A stretch of 64,000 nt of DNA. Origin: CAMYOC01 sp963704875 (lineage in GTDB: Bacteria > Pseudomonadota > Gammaproteobacteria > Steroidobacterales > XN24). Made by a program: the position numbers and the translations under genes. This document shows positions 58,909 through 64,000 of the stretch, piece by piece. The notes beneath the pieces were generated by a model. That model was not told where the DNA came from. It made no database searches and was given only the letters and a program-made list of their open reading frames with translations. The stretch covers positions 1,850,859 through 1,914,858 of the forward strand of contig CAVPIA010000008.1 in assembly GCA_963704875.1 (NCBI GenBank), read 5' to 3'. Position 1 is the first letter of the stretch, and the number at the start of each line of letters is the position of its first letter.

Positions 58909-60067
58909 AGAAATCCACCAAATGTTGTCCCAGTCGGACCAGTCGTACTTTGGTCAGATGTTGGCGCGCCGATCGGACCATCACTTCCTGTCGATGCCGG
59001 TCGCAGAGCAGGGCATAGACCGCATCCGCAAACTCCTCAGGCGTGGCCTCAGGGTCAATCAGATCGGCTGCACCGTTCGCGCCGTAGGCGGCTTGTTCGC
59101 CGACTGCGCTGGCAACGACAGGAACGCCGTTGAGCAGCGTGGTGGCCAGGCGCACGCTACATTTGGCCTGTTGCAGCGGCTCTTCCTCGGCCGGAAAGAT
59201 GGCGCAATCGCTCTCTCGATAGAGCCGATCAATCGTCGACCGATCGACGTGGCCAAGCCAGGCACACACGACTGTCGGCCTCTGTGCCGAATGCTGCCAC
59301 GGCCCGTTGGAAGGCTGACTCCCGACCCGACTGCAGGGCGTTGCCTGCGATGGCCAGCCGGCAGTCGGGCAAGTTGATCAGCAGCGAGCGCCAGAATCGG
59401 GCCAGCCACTCAGGTGAAATTTCCACGAAGCGCGTGAAGAAGAGAACTTGATGTCCGCAGCCATCTTCGATCGACTCATCGGCTGTCGGGCATTCGTCTG
59501 GTCGGTTCTGCCGGCAGCGTCACACCATTGGGCAGATAGAGAATGGGCGTCTCCGGTGCGTACGCCTTGGCTCGCTCAACCAGCCAGCGGCTGGCCGCGG
59601 TGATGCCGTCTGCGTGACGGATGCCCCACTCCTCTTGCCAGTCGAGAAACGCGCTGTCAGCGCCGAATAACCGTTGATCGATCCCCACGCCTGTTCCCAG
59701 TCGTCGATGTCGAGCAGGATGGCCGGTGTTGGACCGCTTGCCGTTTTACGACGTTGCCAGCGCCACCACTGGACCAATCCGGCATAGGCACGCGGCTTGA
59801 CAATGTGGATGATGTCGGGCTGAATGCGGTCGATTTCACTCAGCAGCCGCCGCCAGATCAGAGGCAGACCGCCGCTCGTCTCGACCTGGATGATCCGAAC
59901 ACCATCCTGTTCAGATCGGGCCCCGCTGTCATCCGGCGTATCCCACGGCGGCACGACGATGGCGGCGTGATGACCGCCTTGACTACCTCTTTGGCCATCG
60001 GCAGCGTACGCGCCCAGACGGTCGTCTTCTGGCCGAGCCCGAACGGCGCAACATAGACGATGTTCAT
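58880..60067 (-). CDS. GT4-type glycosyltransferase (frameshifted)
   Basis: Starts MNIVYVAPFGLGQKTTVWAR at 60067 with the G-x-G-x-K N-terminal loop of family 4 glycosyltransferases. The middle is readable as GHHAAIVVPPWDTPDDSGA, RRLLSEIDRIQPDIIHIVKP and AILLDIDDWEQAWGSINGYS, then EISPEWLARFWRSLLINLPD. The C-terminal nucleotide-sugar region is FPAEEEPLQQAKCSVRLATT (E-x7-E-like), then LLNGVPVVASAVGEQAAYGA. About 395 residues. Breaks lie near 59970, 59660, 59470 and 59270. Its ATG overlaps the TGA of the upstream gene (ATGA). Donor and acceptor unknown. Confidence 0.83.
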
Positions 60068-60583
60068 CGAACCGAATCCGTAGAAATATCGGCCGGCCAA
60101 TCGTAGATGCGTCGACGCAGCGTCGCCCAGACCTCCGCCTCAAGATCGGACGGGTAGGCAGGCCGTAGCGCTCGACCAACTGCGGCGCATACCAGCGGTA
60201 GATGACCACCAGCGACACGGCCTGTCCGATCCAGGTTTCGGCGCCGATCTCCGGCGCAAGCAATGTTCGTTCCAGCGCCGACCGTTGGTTGGCGCTCAGA
60301 TAGGATTCAGATGGACGGTCTGCGCCGGGCGCGCGATGCCGTTGAGCGCCAGCATCATGTCGATGACCATGGCGCGCAGATCGGCCAGACATTCGATGGC
60401 CAACAGGTTCTCGTCGCCAGACGGCAAGTCTGCCGCTTCTGCATGACGCGACCTGTCTTGGCCGAGGATCTCGGTCAGGCGACGCAGCCGATGCCAGAAT
60501 GTCGCCAGCCATTCGTCGACATCGTCGGGATCGGGAGCGGTCAGCGGATCAGGCCAGACGCGGCCATGCTTCGGTGTAGACAT
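60064..60583 (-). CDS. Hypothetical protein coupled to the GT4 glycosyltransferase (frameshifted)
   Basis: Starts MSTPKHGRVWPDPLTAPDPD at 60583. A helical region with DVDEWLATFWHRLRRLTEIL and LLAIECLADLRAMVIDMMLA is followed, after a break near 60300, by LSANQRSALERTLLAPEIGA and GQAVSLVVIYRWYAPQLVER. A second break near 60160 leads to YPSDLEAEVWATLRRRIYDW and the end DISTDSVR, whose TGA overlaps the ATG of the GT4 gene. About 173 residues, mostly alpha-helical, with no signal peptide. I do not recognise the family. Confidence 0.6.
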
Positions 60584-60590
60584 GGGCGCA

Positions 60591-60599
60591 ATTATAGCA
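60591..60599 (-). promoter_or_regulatory. Extended -10 abutting the start of the GT4-linked gene (leaderless candidate)
   Basis: On the minus strand TGC-TATAAT (60599-60591), then seven bases to ATG at 60583. No ribosome binding site fits between them. Confidence 0.55.
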
Positions 60600-60697
60600 T
60601 AGCCGGATTGAGTCGTGGATGCGGGACAGCATGCAGATCTGTTGACACTCGCCTTGGGAATGGGGACGGCTCATGACACGGCAAAAGCGTCGGAGAG

Positions 60698-60706
60698 TGG
60701 TACAAT
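60698..60706 (+). promoter_or_regulatory. Extended -10 upstream of the UPF0182 gene
   Basis: TGG-TACAAT at 60698-60706, about 43 bases before ATG 60749; the -35 region is not conserved. GAGGA at 60741-60745 can act as a ribosome binding sequence. Confidence 0.45.
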
Positions 60707-60748
60707 AGAGATCAGACTGTGAGAACCATCAATGTCAAGCGAGGACCC

Positions 60749-63700
60749 ATGAAAAACTCTGATCCGTTTTCGGATTTAATTCGCTCACTGGAAGAGGACC
60801 TGAAACGCTCCGGGCAGGAGCCGCCCGGATTCCGGTGATCCCGGCGGCGGCTATCAACGCCCTCAGGGCAACCCCCGCCGCTGGCTTTGGGTCTTGATTC
60901 CCATTCTCCTCTTCATGTTCTTCAATCGCATCCTCGGCTTCTATACCGACTTTATCTGGTATGACAGCCTCGGTTTTTCCAATGTGTTCACCACACGCGA
61001 TCTGGGCGTCGTTTCTGCTCTTCGTGGCCGGGGCGTTGATCTTCTGGCTCTTCTTCGCCATCAACCTCTGGATCATGCGACGCATTGAGCCCGATGGCTT
61101 GGACGATACGCCGATGGATCAGGTCTCATCGGTCTTTGGCGTGCGAATCATGCCGGTGATGCTGTCGATCGGGGCGATTCTGGCCGTCTTCATGGGATTG
61201 ACGGCGGCCGCTTCATGGGAAGAGCTTTTGCTCTTCATCAACCAGTCCAACTTCGGATTGACCGATCCGCTGTTCGGGCGTGATGTCAGCTTCTTTCTGT
61301 TCACGCTGCCGGTCTGGCAGATGCTTCGTGGCTGGATGATGTCGACCGTCATTCTGACCCTGATTGGCACGGTGGTGGTGAGCGGGATCGGTTGGCGTGG
61401 ATGGAATATCCGCAAAGCGGTACTGGTCCATCTGTCCATTCTTAGTGCGCTGATTCTGGTGCTCTTTGCATGGCAGTACCGACTGGATGCATTTCAGTTG
61501 GTCTATAGCGCCCGTGGCGCGGTCTTCGGCGCAGGCTACACCGATGTTCACGCCCAACTGCCTGCCTACAACATTCTCATCGTCATCACACTGATCGCGG
61601 CTGTACTGCTGGTGGTTACGGCCTTCATGCGCGGGGCATGGCGAGCCATCGTGGTGGTCCTGGCAGTCTGGCTGGTCGTGGCGATTGTGGCAGGCAACAT
61701 CTACCCATCGATTGGTGCAGCGTTTCCAAGTCAGCCCCAACGAGCTCAATCTCGAACGACCCTACATCGAGAACAATATCGAATACTACGCGGATTGCCT
61801 TTGGACTGGACGAGATCGACGTTCGTGACTATGATGCATCGCAGACGCTGACGGCTGAAGGTGTGCTATCCGAGGCGCCGACCATCGCCAACACGCGCTT
61901 GCTGGGACTACCGTCCGCTGCTTCAGACCTACAATCAGATCCAGGCATTGCGCCAATATTATGAGTTCAACGATATCGACATCGATCGCTACACCATCGA
62001 CGGCGAACGCCGCCAGGTGATGCTGTCCGCCGCGAGCTGGTGCCCGATCGGCTCAGCGAGACGGCTCAGACCTGGGTCAATCGGCGACTTGTCTATACCC
62101 ATGGCTATGGCGTTGCCGCCTCGCCCGTCGCCCAGGTGACCAGCGACGGTCTTCCCGACTTCCTGCTCAAAGATCTGCCGACCCAGGGCGTGATCGAAGT
62201 GACCCGACCGCAGATCTACTTCGGTGAACGGACAGATAACTACGTCATCGGCGACACGCAGGAACCGGAGTTCGACTATCCGGACGGCGACGGCAACGTC
62301 ACCACCCGCTTTGACGCCGGCACCGGCATCAGCATGACCTTCATGAATCGTCTGCTCTTTGCCCTGCGCTTTGCCGACATCAACATACTGCTCAACCAGG
62401 ATATCGACGCTGATAGCCAACTGCTGTGGCGACGCAACATCCTGGAGCGCATCAATGAAGTGGCGCCCTTCCTTCAAGTACGATGACGATCCGTATATCG
62501 TCGTCACCGAGGAAGGGGAACTCGTTCTGGTATCTGGATGCCTACACCGATCAGCAATCGCTTTCCCTACAGCGAGCCGTATGGCACGATCAACTACATG
62601 CGCAATCCGGTCAAGGTGGTCTTGAATGCCTACGACGGGACCATGACCTTCTACGTGGTCGATGAATCAGAGCCGATTGCAGCGGCCTATCGCAAGATCT
62701 TCCCGTCGCTCTTCAAGCCCTTCGCGAGAATGCCGGAATCGTCGAAGAACAACATCCGCTATCCCCCAATGACTTCTTTCGATCCAGGCGGAGTCTATCG
62801 CACCTATCATCCTGATCGACGCCAATCGAGTTCTACAACAAGGAGGACGTCTGGGCCTGGCCCGGAAGAATCTTCGACAGCCAGCCGCGGCTGATCGAAC
62901 CCTACTATGTGTTGATGGAGTTGCCCGATACCGAAGGTCTTGACTTCATCCAGATCCTGCCGTTCACGCCGGCCGATCGAGAAAACATGATTGCCTGGCT
63001 GGCTGCCCAGAACGATCCGGAAAAATATGGCGAGATGGTCGTCTACGAATTCGGCAAGGATTCGCTCTTCTTCGGCCCACAGCAGATCGAGGCGCGTATC
63101 GATCAGGATCCGGTCATCAGCTCCAGTTGAGCCTCTGGAATCAGCAGGGCAGCAACGTCATCCGCGGCAATCTGTTGGTCATCCCGGTCGCCGACAGCCT
63201 GCTCTATGTCGAGCCGCTCTATCTTCAGGCCGCCACCGGCAAGATTCCGGAACTGAACCGCGTGATCCTGGCCACGTCCGACCGGGTTGTGATGGCCGAG
63301 AATCTGGGGCTGGCGCTGGTCGAGTTGTTCGGGAGCAATGTGCTTGAGGATGCCAGTCTGGCCGATCTGGCCGTCGCTGCCGGGGAAGAGGCTGTCCAGG
63401 CAGTGTTGAGCGGCGATGGCGCAGTCGCCACAGCGCCGACCGACGGCACAGATCTGGCGACGGCATCGATAGCAGAGTTGATTCTGCTCGCCAACGGCCA
63501 GTACAACAGCGCACAGGAGCATCTGCGCAAGGGCGAGTGGGCTCAATATGGCTTGCAGATGGACGCACTTCAGGTGACGCTTGAGCAACTGATGAGCATC
63601 AGCGGACTCAAGATCGAGATACCCGAAGCCCAGCCCCCGGTGGGTGAGACTTCGGAGGGCGAAGCCGCAGAGGCAGAGGCGCTCGACACGCTCGACGTTG

Positions 63701-63774
63701 AGGCTGCGCCCGCTGTTGCGACTGTCGTGGTCGAAGAGGAGGTCCTTGAACCGGCGTCGGTGGGCAGTGACTGA
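60749..63774 (+). CDS. UPF0182 family membrane protein (frameshifted)
   Basis: Starts MKNSDPFSDLIRSLEEDLKR at 60749. The N-terminal membrane domain has about seven helices (PRRWLWVLIPILLFMFFNRI, GFYTDFIWYDSLGFSNVFTT, PVMLSIGAILAVFMGLTAAA, IVVVLAVWLVVAIVAGNIYP). The conserved soluble domain includes VSPNELNLERPYIENNIEYT, RQYYEFNDIDIDRYTIDGER, LVYTHGYGVAASPVAQVTSD, LPDFLLKDLPTQGVIEVTRP, QIYFGERTDNYVIG, FMNRLLFALRFADINILLNQ, and SLWNQQGSNVIRGNLLVIPV. It ends with an Ala/Glu-rich tail after VTLEQLMSISGLKIEIPEAQ. About 1005 residues, full length for UPF0182 (COG1615). Function unknown. Breaks lie near 60820, 61000, 61730, 61790, 61900, 62040, 62475, 62520, 62560, 62730, 62800, 62870 and 63120. Confidence 0.9.
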
Positions 63775-63827
63775 TCTTGAACGATGATCGATGACAATGA
63801 TCATGGACCAAGTCGTTGTCCGAGGTA

Positions 63828-63889
63828 GCTCGTAGTTGCGGCTTCAGCCGACCGGTCCGCTAAAGCGGTTGCTCGAACGGAATCGCTAC
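63828..63889. repeat. Cruciform-type repeat, copy B
   Basis: cgtagttgcggcttcagccg...gctaaagcggttgctcg...cgctacg: the words gcggcttcagccg and gctaaagcggt correspond to the two mini-hairpins of the repeat at 52234-52331, in reverse orientation. Confidence 0.75.
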
Positions 63890-63916
63890 GTTAATTCCGA
63901 GACTTTTGCTCACGAA

Positions 63917-63958
63917 GGGGGCCGTACCGGCGCAATCCGCCGTTACGGCCCCCTTTTT
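63917..63958 (+). terminator. Rho-independent terminator of the UPF0182 gene
   Basis: GGGGGCCGTA (63917-63926) pairs exactly with TACGGCCCCC (63944-63953), with an inner cgg/ccg pair, followed by TTTTT (63954-63958). Confidence 0.9.
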
Positions 63959-64000
63959 CTTCGCTCCTGCTTCTTATGCGATTTCTTTATTTGTAGCTTA

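Noticed and set aside
1..64000. CRISPR array, tRNA or rRNA genes
   Set aside because: The word repeats in the hairpins are too short and irregular for CRISPR, and I found no cloverleaf or rRNA-like segment by eye; a tRNAscan or Infernal run would be decisive.

Overview
The window looks like a chromosomal piece of an uncultured, moderately high-GC bacterium, most likely a Chloroflexota member (Anaerolineae/Caldilineae-like). I infer this from the mix of families, not from a marker gene: a DUF5107-TPR protein, large STAND regulators of the LuxR/MalT and SARP types, a UPF0182 protein, an EF-G-like second copy, lipoproteins and long exported proteins. I recognised no rRNA, tRNA, CRISPR array, prophage or complete insertion sequence.

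The sequence carries many single-base frameshifts. About 33 of roughly 50 genes, including the housekeeping genes serA, argS and polA, are readable only by jumping frames. The breaks look like small indels in an unpolished long-read assembly rather than biology. I give one entry per reconstructed gene and state where it is broken. Ends of broken genes are approximate.

Layout. 1-5.3 kb: two tandem paralogues of a trypsin-like protease / beta-rich / TPR exported protein. 5.5-13 kb (minus): SH3b lipoprotein, serA, argS, polA, separated by long hairpins. 13-14.2 kb: small protein and a PIN toxin/DUF6364 antitoxin pair. 14.2-20.7 kb (minus): DUF5107-TPR protein, Gfo/Idh/MocA oxidoreductase, enolase-superfamily dehydratase and three GNATs, a plausible sugar or sugar-acid catabolic neighbourhood. 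20.9-25.1 kb (plus): O-antigen-ligase/TPR protein and two exported proteins. 25.5-33.3 kb (minus): HAD hydrolase, sulfatase, an operon of membrane protein + XRE regulator + quinone oxidoreductase, lipoprotein hydrolase, second quinone oxidoreductase, DUF4386. 33.6-43.9 kb (minus): LuxR/MalT regulator, RtcB, a second sulfatase, GrpB, VOC, and a SARP-ATPase-TPR regulator whose C-terminus is a GNAT. 44-50 kb: VOC protein, YceI lipoprotein, cellulose-synthase-like GT2, EF-G-like GTPase. 50-58.3 kb: 2Fe-2S protein, histidine-phosphatase/methyltransferase fusion, acyl-CoA dehydrogenase, SIS isomerase, YbaK deacylase, a membrane-anchored unknown, a duplicated-domain lipoprotein, TrmI. 58.3-63.8 kb: VanZ, GT4, a coupled unknown, and UPF0182.

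The most striking non-coding signal is a set of long intergenic palindromes, at least fifteen, mostly at gene 3' ends. Nearly every one has a different sequence, but many share an architecture: arms of about 16-46 bases built from a reiterated short word (for example cacagat, cttgtcac, cggat, cacgaa). A 327-bp MITE-like element (two full copies plus a 38-bp end fragment) is nested inside two of these palindromes. Three genes have a -10 box ending only 6-7 bases before the start codon, suggesting leaderless mRNAs.
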